Shown: positions 27,127-35,785, counted from the stretch's first letter. The stretch: DNA of 64,000 bases from Indolivaga capnocytophagoides DSM 22835 (GCF_000426485.1 NZ_KE384529.1:634422-698421), one strand, 5' to 3'. A program made the numbers and translations. The notes: generated by a model from the letters alone, not told the origin.

Positions 27127-27160
27127 TGCCAAAAGTAATAAATAGGTCTCTTAGACTTTA
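27127..27160 (-). repeat. Dispersed repeat, short inverted copy
   Basis: GCCAAAAGTAATAAATAGGTCTCTTAGACTTT: matches the copy at 20616 except for a damaged palindrome. It lies between hemN and the next reading frame. Confidence 0.5.
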
Positions 27161-27175
27161 AAATACGTTAACCTC

Positions 27176-27688
27176 ATGTCTAAAAAAGATTTAATTAGGC
27201 TATTAATCAAAATAGCCGGGATTATTTTATTTTTTAACTACCTTTCATCCTTCATCAGTCAGGTAGCACTATTCATTATTACATTTGAATGGTCTTCATT
27301 CCTTCTGCTGTTAGTTTCTACATTCATCACCATATCGCTGGTTATAATACTTATATTTTCGCCTGATAAAGTAATAAATCTATTAAGGCTCGATAAAGGC
27401 TTTGATGATGATCGGGTTACCTTCAATTTTCAGCATGCTTAAACTGCTGTCGGAATAATTATCCTTGCTTTGGGTGGAATATTTATACTTAACAATATTG
27501 CTCCGCTCATGGTCGAGATTGGTTATCGTATTCAAACATCGGTCGATAACAACCAATTTTTATCGAGTATGCCAACTCCCAATGATAAGAGATTATACAT
27601 TTCTATTATCGAAATAGGGATAGGATATTTATTGATGTCGAACTACAAACTATTGGCACAGATACTGACCTCTAAAAAACGGGAATAA
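27176..27688 (+). pseudogene. Small membrane protein gene interrupted by an in-frame TAA
   Basis: A single frame runs from the ATG at 27176 to 27688 and is broken by one TAA at 27440-27442. The first part (88 residues) has two membrane segments; reading past the stop gives TAVGIIILALGGIFILNNI, a third segment, and a fourth near ISIIEIGIGYLLM, ending KKRE. The smooth continuation in the same frame shows one gene of 170 codons. It could be a recent nonsense mutation, a sequencing error, or, less likely, a stop that is read through. The family was not recognised. Confidence 0.7.
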
Positions 27689-27711
27689 GATGCTGATATA
27701 AGCTATAAAAT

Positions 27712-27742
27712 AAAAGACCCGAAAATTATTTTCGGGTCTTTT
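27712..27742. terminator. Bidirectional intrinsic terminator
   Basis: Perfect 14-bp arms AAAAGACCCGAAAA / TTTTCGGGTCTTTT with a 3-base loop. Confidence 0.85.
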
Positions 27743-27763
27743 GGTTATTGTAAAATGACAAAA

Positions 27764-28801
27764 TCAACGTCTTTCTATTTTAAGAATATCTTTTGTGGCA
27801 AAATTAACTAAATGTCCTTCTGCCATTTTGAACATACATGCCGAATTATCAATATTAAGCAATGTTCCTGTAAGTTTAGCTCCATTTTTAAAGTACAATG
27901 TTGCAGGATAACCTTCTTCAATCTGCCTTACTTCGGTCTGAGAATAAGAATAAACGGGATTGTCAGGGGCTTGAGATTGAGGCTGTGGATAATAATATTG
28001 CTGCTGAGGCTCTGCCGGAACCACATATTTCTGAGGTTGAGGTTCCTGATATTGCACCTGTGGCTGTACATAATATTCTTGTTGCTGTATAATACGGGGC
28101 TGATTGTTGTAAGGCACAACATTCCCGTTTTCAACAGTCATTAAGCCAGTATAAGGATCATTTTGTACAGGTTGCTGGTTATATGCAGATCTGTTCTGAC
28201 GATTATACATCATCGACCGATATTCGGGCGTATACATATCATCGGTAAGAGTATAAGCATTGGGTCTGTTATATAAATTATTATCTAAAGACCTGTTGCG
28301 TCCATTTACCGATTGGTTGGTTCTATTTGACTGAGGTGTATTATAAACCTGCACATAATTATAGCCTCCGTAGTTAGGGATTACTGGTTGCGCGGTCTGA
28401 TTGTAATTATAAACAGATGGCTGATTCTGGTTGTTTCGGGCTGTAGTCATATCCACAATCTGTGGCATGTATTGAGCGGAAGAGTTGTCTTGATAATTCT
28501 GAACAGGTTGTACAGCTGCCATCGGGCAGGAATTCGTCTTAACAGGTGCCTGATAAACAGGTTGATTGGACTGTATAGGTGCAGTATATTCATTAGCACT
28601 GTAAATCACTTTACTATTCTGATCATTACGTGTATATGTCCGGTTTATCTGTTGGGTTGCAACATCCCCTTTGGTTGCTTTGTATACCTTAGGACGAGCC
28701 TGATCATCATACACTACTACGCTATCTGGGGTTTTACAAGAAGTCATCACAGCTCCCGCTATAATGCCTGTATACATTAACAATTCGAATTGTTTTTTCA
28801 T
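27764..28801 (-). CDS. Gln/Asn-rich lipoprotein, unknown
   Basis: 345 residues from the ATG at 28801, chosen because it begins a lipoprotein signal with Cys22 (AVMTSCKT); an ATG 66 bases further up would bury it. Residues about 50-285 are low-complexity, rich in Gln, Asn, Tyr and Pro (for example YYVQPQVQYQEPQPQ). The last 60 residues form a small folded domain with LYFKNGAKLTGTLLNIDNS and VNFATKDILKIERR, similar in style to small beta-barrel RNA- or peptide-binding folds. Probably a disordered stalk tethering a small domain at the envelope. No family assigned. Confidence 0.7.
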   Translation of the reverse strand: MKKQFELLMYTGIIAGAVMTSCKTPDSVVVYDDQARPKVYKATKGDVATQQINRTYTRNDQNSKVIYSANEYTAPIQSNQPVYQAPVKTNSCPMAAVQPVQNYQDNSSAQYMPQIVDMTTARNNQNQPSVYNYNQTAQPVIPNYGGYNYVQVYNTPQSNRTNQSVNGRNRSLDNNLYNRPNAYTLTDDMYTPEYRSMMYNRQNRSAYNQQPVQNDPYTGLMTVENGNVVPYNNQPRIIQQQEYYVQPQVQYQEPQPQKYVVPAEPQQQYYYPQPQSQAPDNPVYSYSQTEVRQIEEGYPATLYFKNGAKLTGTLLNIDNSACMFKMAEGHLVNFATKDILKIERR

Positions 28802-28837
28802 ATAAATGGTTGGTTTATTCCTTGTACTTAATAAACA

Positions 28838-28845
28838 CAAAAATA
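28838..28845 (-). promoter_or_regulatory. -7 box of the lipoprotein gene
   Basis: TATTTTTG on the minus strand, perfect consensus, 37 bases upstream of the ATG at 28801. Confidence 0.5.
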
Positions 28846-28922
28846 TACATTTATTCAGAAAAAACAATATTTAAGACTGCATTGTTAACAAAAAGTATTC
28901 AGATATGTTAATGAAAAAATAT

Positions 28923-30404
28923 TTATTTGTTTGTACTCTGCCCTTTATTCTCGACATTCTGCTTATTCAACAAACTGTGTTTACGCCCGTATGTGAAGTA
29001 TATAACTAAACCAACGGCAGTCCATATAATCAGTCTTAACCAAGTACTCCATGGTAAAGCAACCATCTGCATAATACATATACCCGCGCCCAAAAGAGGA
29101 ACAACAGGTACTAACGGAGTTTTGAACGGACGTTTCAGACCGGGCTCTGTTTTTCTCAACACAAGAATAGATATACAAACAATGGCGAAAGCCATAAGCG
29201 TTCCGATAGACACCAATTCACTGAGAACATGTAACGGAAACAAACCTGCAAACACAGAAGTAATAATACATGCTATGAGTGTGGCACGATGAGGGATGCC
29301 TTTCTTATCGTGTATCTTAGAAAAATACTTGGGAAGTAACCCATCCTTCGATATGGAATAGTAGATACGTGACTGCCCCAACATCATTACCAGAATAACG
29401 GAACTAAGTCCGGCAATAGCCCCCAGCTTGATAAAAGGACTGAGCCATGCCAATCCACTGCCGGCACGGTCTATCGCCAATGCTATAGGAGCCGCTACAT
29501 CCAGATCTTTGTAATTCACAATTCCGGTAAGCACGGCTGTAACGGAAATATATAAAACCGCACATACCAAGAGAGACATAAGAATACCTTTGGGCATATC
29601 TCTTTGCGGATTCTTTGCTTCCTGAGCCGCTGTCGATAAGGCATCGAACCCGAGATAAGCATAAAATACAACACCTGCCCCTCGAAGAATACCGCTCCAG
29701 CCAAATTCTCCGAAGTTTCCTGTATTCTCAGGAATATAAGGAGTCCAGTTTTCTAAATTGATATACGACAATCCAAAGCCAATAAATAGAAGTATTACTC
29801 CTACTTTGATAACTACTACTATATTATTAATCAATGCCGACTGCTTTATTCCTCCCATCAACAATGTTGACACAAGAACGACTATAAACACCGCCGGAAA
29901 GTTGAAAAGGCTGCCTGTCATCACCCAACCATCATCCGTATGATCGAATGTAGACAGAATAAGATGTTGAGGCAGATGAATCCCCCACCCTTCGCAAAGA
30001 CTTATCATATATCCCGACCATCCGACCGAAACACTCGAACAGGCAAACAAATATTCGAGAATAAGCACCCACCCGATAAACCATGCCAACCCTTCTCCCA
30101 TAGTCGAATAACTATATGAATATACACTTCCAGCAACGGGTATCATAGCTGCAAACTCGGCATAGCAAAGCCCTGCCATTACACAGCCTATAGCCGATAT
30201 TAGAAAAGAGATAGTTAATCCGGGTCCGGCATAATTAGCAGCGGCTGTACCCGTTATAACAAAGATTCCGGTTCCTACGATAGCGCCTATTCCTAAAGTA
30301 ATAAGGTTAGCGGCTGACAAATTACGTCTCAAACCATCGTTAGTTCCTTTGGTTTCGGAAAGCATCCGGTTGATGTCTTTTTTTCTGAAAATACTCTCAA
30401 GCAT
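28923..30404 (-). CDS. APC-family amino acid permease
   Basis: 493 residues with about 12 to 13 membrane segments. Family signatures: LSAANLITLGIGAIVGTGIF in the first segment (ligand-binding unwound helix), FYAYLGFDALSTAAQEAKNPQRDMPKGI in the sixth to seventh region, and SRIYYSISKDGLLP. This is the cationic amino acid transporter-like (YfnA/CAT) branch of the APC superfamily. Inner membrane; the substrate among amino acids or polyamines cannot be assigned. The promoter was not identified; a repeat core lies 23 bases upstream of the ATG. Confidence 0.9.
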   Translation of the reverse strand: MLESIFRKKDINRMLSETKGTNDGLRRNLSAANLITLGIGAIVGTGIFVITGTAAANYAGPGLTISFLISAIGCVMAGLCYAEFAAMIPVAGSVYSYSYSTMGEGLAWFIGWVLILEYLFACSSVSVGWSGYMISLCEGWGIHLPQHLILSTFDHTDDGWVMTGSLFNFPAVFIVVLVSTLLMGGIKQSALINNIVVVIKVGVILLFIGFGLSYINLENWTPYIPENTGNFGEFGWSGILRGAGVVFYAYLGFDALSTAAQEAKNPQRDMPKGILMSLLVCAVLYISVTAVLTGIVNYKDLDVAAPIALAIDRAGSGLAWLSPFIKLGAIAGLSSVILVMMLGQSRIYYSISKDGLLPKYFSKIHDKKGIPHRATLIACIITSVFAGLFPLHVLSELVSIGTLMAFAIVCISILVLRKTEPGLKRPFKTPLVPVVPLLGAGICIMQMVALPWSTWLRLIIWTAVGLVIYFTYGRKHSLLNKQNVENKGQSTNK

Positions 30405-30426
30405 TCGATTTATGTGTTTTCGGATT

Positions 30427-30441
30427 AAGGTGTCTGACCTG
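30427..30441. repeat. Dispersed repeat core, short copy
   Basis: AAGGTGTCTGACCTG, core at 30429-30439 with one change. The rest of the spacer 30405-30721 is AT-rich and otherwise holds only the promoter at 30672. Confidence 0.4.
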
Positions 30442-30671
30442 ATTCTACAATAATACTGTTATTTCTAAATTCTACCTATCTATAAAATTTGGCTAAAAGT
30501 AATAAAAATCGATGTGACCAACAGATAATCCTTTAATATAAAAGACCTATTTAACAGAAATTGCTATAAAAATGGGCTCTTTTGACTATTATCATCGGTA
30601 AAAATCCTTTTTCACAGAAAAAAGCCAATATATAAAACCGAAAAAATGACATTTTGAGATATATTTCGATA

Positions 30672-30679
30672 TATATTTG
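30672..30679 (+). promoter_or_regulatory. -7 box of the DUF3667 gene
   Basis: TATATTTG, perfect consensus, 42 bases upstream of the ATG at 30722. Confidence 0.55.
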
Positions 30680-30721
30680 CACTTTACATTCATCAAACAC
30701 CCAGAATATAAAATAACAAGC

Positions 30722-31657
30722 ATGAGCCATCAGAAAGTCAGAGAAGACAATACGTGTCAAAACTGTGGTAAATATGTTCAAAATCGGTATTGTCCTCATT
30801 GCGGGCAGGAGAATATAGAAGTCCGTTATTCTTTTCCGGGACTCATACATCACTTTGCAGCCGATCTTTTTCATTACGACAGTTCGATATGGCTCACGGC
30901 CAGATATCTGCTTACGTCTCCGGGGAAATTAGCCAAAGAATATATTTCGGGCAAACGAAAAACATATGTCGACCCTATCAAGCTTTATATCTTCATCAGT
31001 TTTATTACTTTCTTTTCGTTAGGAATATTTTCGCATTATCAGATTGCTAATATTTCAGGTAATACCGATGCTGTAAAACTGACAGTTTCGGGAACAGATA
31101 AACAAACAGGAAAGCCACTATCTGTGACAGTCAACAGTACCGAACAGCTCGATTCGCTTACCAATACCCAGAATGTAGCTTTCAAGGAGCATTACTCCAC
31201 TAAATACCTTCTGAAAGCGGTAAACAACATTTCAAATGAGCACAAACGGGAACAATTTAAAGAATTCGCAACTCACAACCTGCCAAAAGTATTATTTGTA
31301 TATATGCCTATTTTTGCCTTCTGGCTATGGGTATTCCATTACAAGCAAAGGAAATATTATTCCGACAGCGGTATATTTACGCTCTATTTCTTTTCGTTCA
31401 TTCTGCTTCTCTCTACCATCAATATCATACTAAATTATATACTCGAAAAAACAGGAATAGAGCCCTATGTAGATACGTATCTTATGCTATTCAACATTAT
31501 ATATGTTATCTGGTATTTTTTCAAAGCCCATCTCTATTTTTTTGAGGAAAAGAAGTCTGTTTCGGTTCTCAAATCCATTATGATCAGCATCATAGGTGTT
31601 ATACTGATATCCATTATACTCCTATTGTATATTCTATATGCATTGGTCGCTATATAA
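30722..31657 (+). CDS. DUF3667 zinc-ribbon membrane protein
   Basis: 311 residues from the ATG at 30722; an earlier in-frame ATG at 30677 overlaps the promoter box and is rejected. An N-terminal zinc ribbon, C14-X2-C17 and C25-X2-C28 (CQNCGKYVQNRYCPHCG), is followed by a DUF3667 core (FHYDSSIWLTARYLLTSPGKLAKEYISGKR) and four to five membrane segments from about residue 95 to the end. DUF3667 proteins are common in Bacteroidota and uncharacterised. Probably inner membrane with the ribbon in the cytoplasm. Confidence 0.85.
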   Translation: MSHQKVREDNTCQNCGKYVQNRYCPHCGQENIEVRYSFPGLIHHFAADLFHYDSSIWLTARYLLTSPGKLAKEYISGKRKTYVDPIKLYIFISFITFFSLGIFSHYQIANISGNTDAVKLTVSGTDKQTGKPLSVTVNSTEQLDSLTNTQNVAFKEHYSTKYLLKAVNNISNEHKREQFKEFATHNLPKVLFVYMPIFAFWLWVFHYKQRKYYSDSGIFTLYFFSFILLLSTINIILNYILEKTGIEPYVDTYLMLFNIIYVIWYFFKAHLYFFEEKKSVSVLKSIMISIIGVILISIILLLYILYALVAI

Positions 31658-31813
31658 TTAAGGTGAAACAGAAACTAATCAGGGTAAACACATTGGGAGT
31701 ATTTCTCGTCCAGAAAAAAATATGACACTCCAACCTTACATTTTAAGTAATAATTGGCATTCACACTTACTTTTTCCAGAAGATAAGGAACGATCAAATA
31801 TCAAAAAGTAAAC

Positions 31814-31840
31814 ATTTTATCTATATCCATTAGATAAAAT
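31814..31840. promoter_or_regulatory. 10-bp-arm palindrome upstream of nfnAB
   Basis: ATTTTATCTA-TATCCAT-TAGATAAAAT, perfect arms. Its centre is about 40 bp upstream of the predicted transcript start, overlapping the -33 region. Most likely a binding site for a dimeric regulator. Confidence 0.5.
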
Positions 31841-31852
31841 CTATTGTTTTGC

Positions 31853-31860
31853 TATATTTG
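31853..31860 (+). promoter_or_regulatory. -7 box of the nfnAB operon
   Basis: TATATTTG, perfect consensus; leader of about 135 bases that contains two copies of the dispersed repeat. Confidence 0.55.
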
Positions 31861-31870
31861 TGATCAAACT

Positions 31871-31885
31871 AAGGTCGCAAACCTT
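31871..31885. repeat. Dispersed repeat core, short copy
   Basis: AAGGTCGCAAACCTT, a 15-bp palindrome with a changed centre, right at the expected nfn transcript start. Confidence 0.4.
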
Positions 31886-31898
31886 TTTTCACTCAATT

Positions 31899-31994
31899 AA
31901 AGGTCTCAGACCTTTTTATTACTTTGGTAACTATAACAACCAAAGTCTGTTGTTGACTAAAAATGTATCACTAAATACTTTCTTTTACTTAAAA
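31899..31994 (+). repeat. Dispersed repeat, full copy ending at a start codon
   Basis: Core GGTCTCAGACC at 31902-31912, TTTTTATTACTTTGGTAA, hairpin AACAAC/GTTGTT, tail CACTAAATACTTTCTTTTACTTA. It ends six bases before the ATG of nfnA, so it forms the ribosome-binding region. Confidence 0.8.
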
Positions 31995-32000
31995 TAGAAC

Positions 32001-32783
32001 ATGAATAAAATTATCCAGAAACAATACTTCTCGCCCAAAGTAGTTGAATTCGTAGTAGAAGCACCTCTCATAGCCCGAAGTCGCCGTGCAGGACATTTTG
32101 TAATTGTGAAAGTCGGAGAAAAAGGCGAACGTATCCCTTTGACTATAGCACAAAGCGATGTCGAAAAAGGCACTATCACCATTGTTGTACAAAGTGTGGG
32201 TCTATCGTCCGAAAAATTATGCAACCTCGAAGAAGGAGACTACATCACCGATTTGGTAGGACCTTTGGGTAAAGCTACTCATATCGAAAAATACGGAACA
32301 GTTGTTTGTGCCGGAGGCGGTGTTGGTATTGCTCCGATGCTACCTATTATCGAAGCTATGAAAAAAGCAGGAAACCGTGTTATATCGGTTCTTGCGGCAC
32401 GTAACAAAGACCTTGTTATATTAGAAGAACAAGTGGCGAAATACTCGGACGAAGTAATCGTTATGACCGATGACGGATCTCACGGACAAAAAGGACTGGT
32501 TACAAACGGAGTAGAATCGGTAATAAACCGCGAACAAGTAGATTTGTGTGTAACAATCGGACCTGCCATCATGATGAAGTTCGTGTCCCTTCTTACTCAA
32601 AAATACAATATCCCCACGATGGCATCGCTCAATACCATCATGGTAGACGGAACCGGAATGTGCGGAGCATGCCGTGTATCGGTAGACGGAAAGACCAAAT
32701 TCGTTTGTGTCGACGGACCCGAGTTCGATGCACACAAAGTTGATTTTGACGAAATGCTAATGCGTCTGAAAGCATACAACTGA
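32001..32783 (+). CDS. nfnA: NfnA-type FAD/[2Fe-2S] ferredoxin:NAD oxidoreductase subunit
   Basis: 260 residues. An FAD-binding ferredoxin-reductase barrel (about 1-95, with RAGHFVIVKVGEKGERIPLTI) is followed by an NAD-binding fold (GTVVCAGGGVGIAPMLPI at about 95) and a C-terminal [2Fe-2S] cysteine cluster (MCGACRV and later FVCVDGP). This is the small subunit of the NADH-dependent ferredoxin:NADP+ oxidoreductase, also annotated sulfide dehydrogenase or dihydroorotate dehydrogenase electron-transfer subunit. Its partner is the next gene. Together they link NADH, NADPH and reduced ferredoxin pools in anaerobes by flavin-based bifurcation. Confidence 0.88.
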   Translation: MNKIIQKQYFSPKVVEFVVEAPLIARSRRAGHFVIVKVGEKGERIPLTIAQSDVEKGTITIVVQSVGLSSEKLCNLEEGDYITDLVGPLGKATHIEKYGTVVCAGGGVGIAPMLPIIEAMKKAGNRVISVLAARNKDLVILEEQVAKYSDEVIVMTDDGSHGQKGLVTNGVESVINREQVDLCVTIGPAIMMKFVSLLTQKYNIPTMASLNTIMVDGTGMCGACRVSVDGKTKFVCVDGPEFDAHKVDFDEMLMRLKAYN

Positions 32784-32819
32784 AAATAATTAATTATCTA
32801 CAAGATTTGGTTGTCTCTA

Positions 32820-32851
32820 CTTACCAAAGTAATAAAAAAATCAGAGACCTT
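32820..32851 (-). repeat. Dispersed repeat, short inverted copy inside the nfn operon
   Basis: CTTACCAAAGTAATAAAAAAATCAGAGACCTT: the inverted short form, with a damaged palindrome. It fills the gap between nfnA and the chosen nfnB start. Confidence 0.55.
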
Positions 32852-32863
32852 AACAGAAAGAAA

Positions 32864-34339
32864 ATGACACGACAAGAATATATGAAAGAAAGGCGCAGCG
32901 AGCCTTGGAGAGACGAATTGAGACGAAGTGTAAAAGCAAAAGAACGGGGAGAACGTCCACGTGTACACATGAATGAACTCGATCCTGAATTTCGCAGCCA
33001 TGAATTGAAAGCCGAAGTAAATCAGGGATTAACAAAAGAACAGGCTATTGCAGAAGCCGGACGATGTCTGGATTGCGGAAATCCGACCTGTGTAACCGGA
33101 TGCCCTGTCGAAATCAACATCCCTACATTTATAAAAAATATAGAACGGGGCGACTTTATCGAAGCCGCACGTACACTTAAAGAAACCAGTGCATTGCCTG
33201 CTGTATGCGGACGTGTATGCCCTCAGGAAAAACAATGCGAAGCCCAATGTATCTATATCCAGAAAATGGGTAAAGAGCCTGTGGCAATCGGCTATCTCGA
33301 AAGATTTGCCGCCGACTACGAAAGATTGAACGGTATAATAGCCGAACCCGAAAAGCCGGTATCAAACGGTATCAAAGTAGCAGTTGTAGGCTCAGGCCCC
33401 GCCGGGCTCTCTTTCGCCGGAGACATGGCCAAACGAGGATACGACATAACCGTGTTTGAAGCCCTGCATGAAATAGGCGGGGTATTAAAATACGGAATAC
33501 CCGAATTCCGCCTGCCAAACGATGTTGTTGATGTAGAAATAGAAACCCTTCGCAAAACAGGTGTTAAGTTCGTAAAAAACTGCATTATCGGAAAAACGAT
33601 ATCTCACGAAGATCTTCGTGCCGAAGGATTTAAAGGAATATTTGTAGCCAGCGGCGCAGGATTACCTAATTTTATGAATATTCCGGGAGAAAACCTGATA
33701 GGGGTAATGTCAGCAAACGAATTCCTTACCCGTGTCAATCTGATGGATGCCTCTAGTCCCGACAGCGACACTCCCGTGCAGAAAGGCAAAAGTGTGGCCA
33801 TTATCGGAGCAGGAAACACGGCTATGGATGCAGTACGCACCGCACGCCGCCTTGGAGCAGAACGGGCTATGGTCGTTTACCGCCGTTCGGATGAAGAAAT
33901 GCCGGCTCGTGCCGAAGAAGTAAAACACGCCAAGGAAGAAGGTGTGGAATTCCTGACTCTCCATAATCCGATACAATACGAAGGCGATGATAAAGGTCAT
34001 GTACAGCGCATGCTCCTTCAGAAAATGGAGTTAGGAGAAGCCGATGCATCCGGACGCCGCAAACCTGTACCTATCGAAGGTGCAACAGAATGGATCGATG
34101 TCGATGAAGTTATAGTGAGTGTGGGAGTATCTCCCAATCCTTTGATTCCTTCAACATTCACCGGTCTGGATGTGACAAAATGGGGTACTGTTGTTATCAA
34201 TCAGGATACGATGCAAACCGACCTTTCGGATGTCTACGCCGGAGGTGATATTGTTCGCGGAGGGGCAACAGTTATTCTGGCTATGGGAGACGGAAGACGT
34301 GCAGCTGAAGCGATGGATAAATCTTTACAAGCCAATTAA
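32864..34339 (+). CDS. nfnB: NADPH-dependent glutamate synthase small-subunit-like protein (NfnB)
   Basis: 491 residues from the ATG at 32864. An in-frame ATG at 32807 would translate the repeat copy at 32820 into a non-conserved extension, so it is not preferred. N-terminal domain with two [4Fe-4S] cysteine groups (CLDCGNPTCVTGCPV and CGRVCPQEKQCEAQC); FAD-binding GXGXXG at about residue 180 (VVGSGPAGLSFAGDMAKRG); second nucleotide fold at about 325 (IIGAGNTAMDAVRTARR). A GltD/NfnB protein. Coupling to NfnA rather than to a glutamate synthase large subunit supports the NfnAB assignment. Confidence 0.88.
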   Translation: MTRQEYMKERRSEPWRDELRRSVKAKERGERPRVHMNELDPEFRSHELKAEVNQGLTKEQAIAEAGRCLDCGNPTCVTGCPVEINIPTFIKNIERGDFIEAARTLKETSALPAVCGRVCPQEKQCEAQCIYIQKMGKEPVAIGYLERFAADYERLNGIIAEPEKPVSNGIKVAVVGSGPAGLSFAGDMAKRGYDITVFEALHEIGGVLKYGIPEFRLPNDVVDVEIETLRKTGVKFVKNCIIGKTISHEDLRAEGFKGIFVASGAGLPNFMNIPGENLIGVMSANEFLTRVNLMDASSPDSDTPVQKGKSVAIIGAGNTAMDAVRTARRLGAERAMVVYRRSDEEMPARAEEVKHAKEEGVEFLTLHNPIQYEGDDKGHVQRMLLQKMELGEADASGRRKPVPIEGATEWIDVDEVIVSVGVSPNPLIPSTFTGLDVTKWGTVVINQDTMQTDLSDVYAGGDIVRGGATVILAMGDGRRAAEAMDKSLQAN

Positions 34340-34365
34340 GGCATACGATATTATACCACACACTG

Positions 34366-34394
34366 AAACCTGAGTTTTATACTCAGGTTTTTTT
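34366..34394 (+). terminator. Intrinsic terminator after nfnB
   Basis: AAACCTGAGT-TTTAT-ACTCAGGTTT followed by a T-run. Confidence 0.85.
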
Positions 34395-34397
34395 ATG

Positions 34398-34405
34398 TAA
34401 ATTTG
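34398..34405 (+). promoter_or_regulatory. -7 box after the nfn terminator
   Basis: TAAATTTG, perfect consensus, 118 bases upstream of the gene at 34523. Confidence 0.5.
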
Positions 34406-34522
34406 TACCGGAGAATAAAAAAACAACAATCCTACTCTAAATCGGGATAAAGTAAAGTATTGCAGGGATAGTTTTAACACTAAAGAAAATAAAGAACAAC
34501 CATTTGCCAAAATACGTATAAT

Positions 34523-35179
34523 ATGAGGAATGAACAAGAACTTGTTAACGAGATATTTGATCGGTTAGATGAGTGGCGCAATTTTCCGGCTTACTTATTA
34601 GAAGGCAGGGCTGATATTTTTTTCGGCATATATTTGCCCAATATCATAAAGAAAAAATTTGGATGCACGGTTGATCATATCATCCCCGAATTTCCGATAA
34701 AAGCCGGAGTACTATTCAATGCCGATCCCACAGAATCGGCACATCCTCTGAAAATCAACTTTGTGGCTGTTTGCGAATCGGTGAAGACCGTTTACATGAT
34801 ATCTCTCAAAACTGATATCAATTCGCTGCGTCCACTACAATATAGCTATTTGAGTAAAGCCAGAGAAAATAATATCAAGAACATAGTAGATGGTATTCTC
34901 GATATAGAACATGCAAGTATGCTCAAAAAAAAGTACAATAATTTACTTCATAAATTACATGCCGTAGGATGGCTCGATCAATCGCTGAAAAATAATACGG
35001 CAGGGCAATACAATATCAAGATTGTTTACATACAACCATCCAGCAAGAGCGGAGAAGACGAGATTATCACATTTGATAACATTATAGAGTACCTTTCCGA
35101 AAAGAATGACTTCTTTACAACCCGTTTTTGCCGATCGCTGTCGTCTTGGGTCAACAACAGCCCTTCGGAACTACAATAG
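34523..35179 (+). CDS. Unknown cytoplasmic protein
   Basis: 218 residues, no signal peptide or membrane segment; family not recognised. The first 100 residues alternate helix and strand: NEIFDRLDEWRNFP, a GRADIFFGIYLP segment, then IIPEFPIKAG and a strand pair KINFVAVCES / VYMISLKTDINS. An acidic residue followed by a strand with LKTD is faintly reminiscent of PD-(D/E)XK nuclease cores, but the catalytic set cannot be assigned with confidence. The middle (about 120-145) is a Lys-rich helix. It has its own promoter and no functional link to its neighbours. Confidence 0.6.
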   Translation: MRNEQELVNEIFDRLDEWRNFPAYLLEGRADIFFGIYLPNIIKKKFGCTVDHIIPEFPIKAGVLFNADPTESAHPLKINFVAVCESVKTVYMISLKTDINSLRPLQYSYLSKARENNIKNIVDGILDIEHASMLKKKYNNLLHKLHAVGWLDQSLKNNTAGQYNIKIVYIQPSSKSGEDEIITFDNIIEYLSEKNDFFTTRFCRSLSSWVNNSPSELQ

Positions 35180-35222
35180 AGACAATTGAACAAAATATTT
35201 CGTACACTCAACTAAATAAGGT

Positions 35223-35230
35223 TAACTTTG
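35223..35230 (+). promoter_or_regulatory. -7 box of the RBBP9-like hydrolase gene
   Basis: TAACTTTG, perfect consensus, 21 bases upstream of the ATG at 35252. Confidence 0.5.
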
Positions 35231-35251
35231 TTATTAACAAAAACAAAGTAC

Positions 35252-35785
35252 ATGACTACTTATATTATTATACCCGGACTAGGTAATTCGGGCGAAGACC
35301 ATTGGCAAACTTTTTTCGAAAAAAGTGGAGACAATTTCCATCGTATCAACCAAAAAGAATGGTATACTCCTCAATGCGATATATGGGCCGAACAAGTTGA
35401 GCAAGAATTATCGAACTACTCTCTACCGGAGGTCGTACTGATTGCACACAGTCTGGGATGCCTTACTGTTGCACACTGGGCTGAAAGATACAAACATCAG
35501 GTCAAAGGAGCGCTTTTAGTCGCCCCCGCCGATATTGATTCCCTTGTAAATGATCCAAGTTTACCGATGAAAGGATTCTCCCCTATTCCGTTACAGCCCT
35601 TGAACTTTCCGACTATACTTGTGGGCAGCGAAAATGACCCGTGGTGCACAATAGAAAGGGCTCAACATTTTGCGGCTCACTGGGGCAGCCAATTTATAAG
35701 CGCTGGAAAAGCAGGACATATCAACGGATTGTCAGGTTATGGAGAATGGTTATCAGGATTAGATCTCATCCGTACGTTTGATTAA
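35252..35785 (+). CDS. RBBP9/YdeN-family alpha/beta hydrolase
   Basis: 177 residues from the ATG at 35252 (an in-frame ATG at 35228 overlaps the promoter box). Small serine hydrolase fold: oxyanion region IIPGLGNSGEDHWQT, nucleophile Ser67 in AHSLGC, acid Asp129 in GSENDPW, and His156 in GKAGHINGLSGYGEW. All three catalytic residues are in place. Members are small cytoplasmic esterases or peptidases with unknown natural substrates. Single gene with its own promoter. Confidence 0.9.
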   Translation: MTTYIIIPGLGNSGEDHWQTFFEKSGDNFHRINQKEWYTPQCDIWAEQVEQELSNYSLPEVVLIAHSLGCLTVAHWAERYKHQVKGALLVAPADIDSLVNDPSLPMKGFSPIPLQPLNFPTILVGSENDPWCTIERAQHFAAHWGSQFISAGKAGHINGLSGYGEWLSGLDLIRTFD

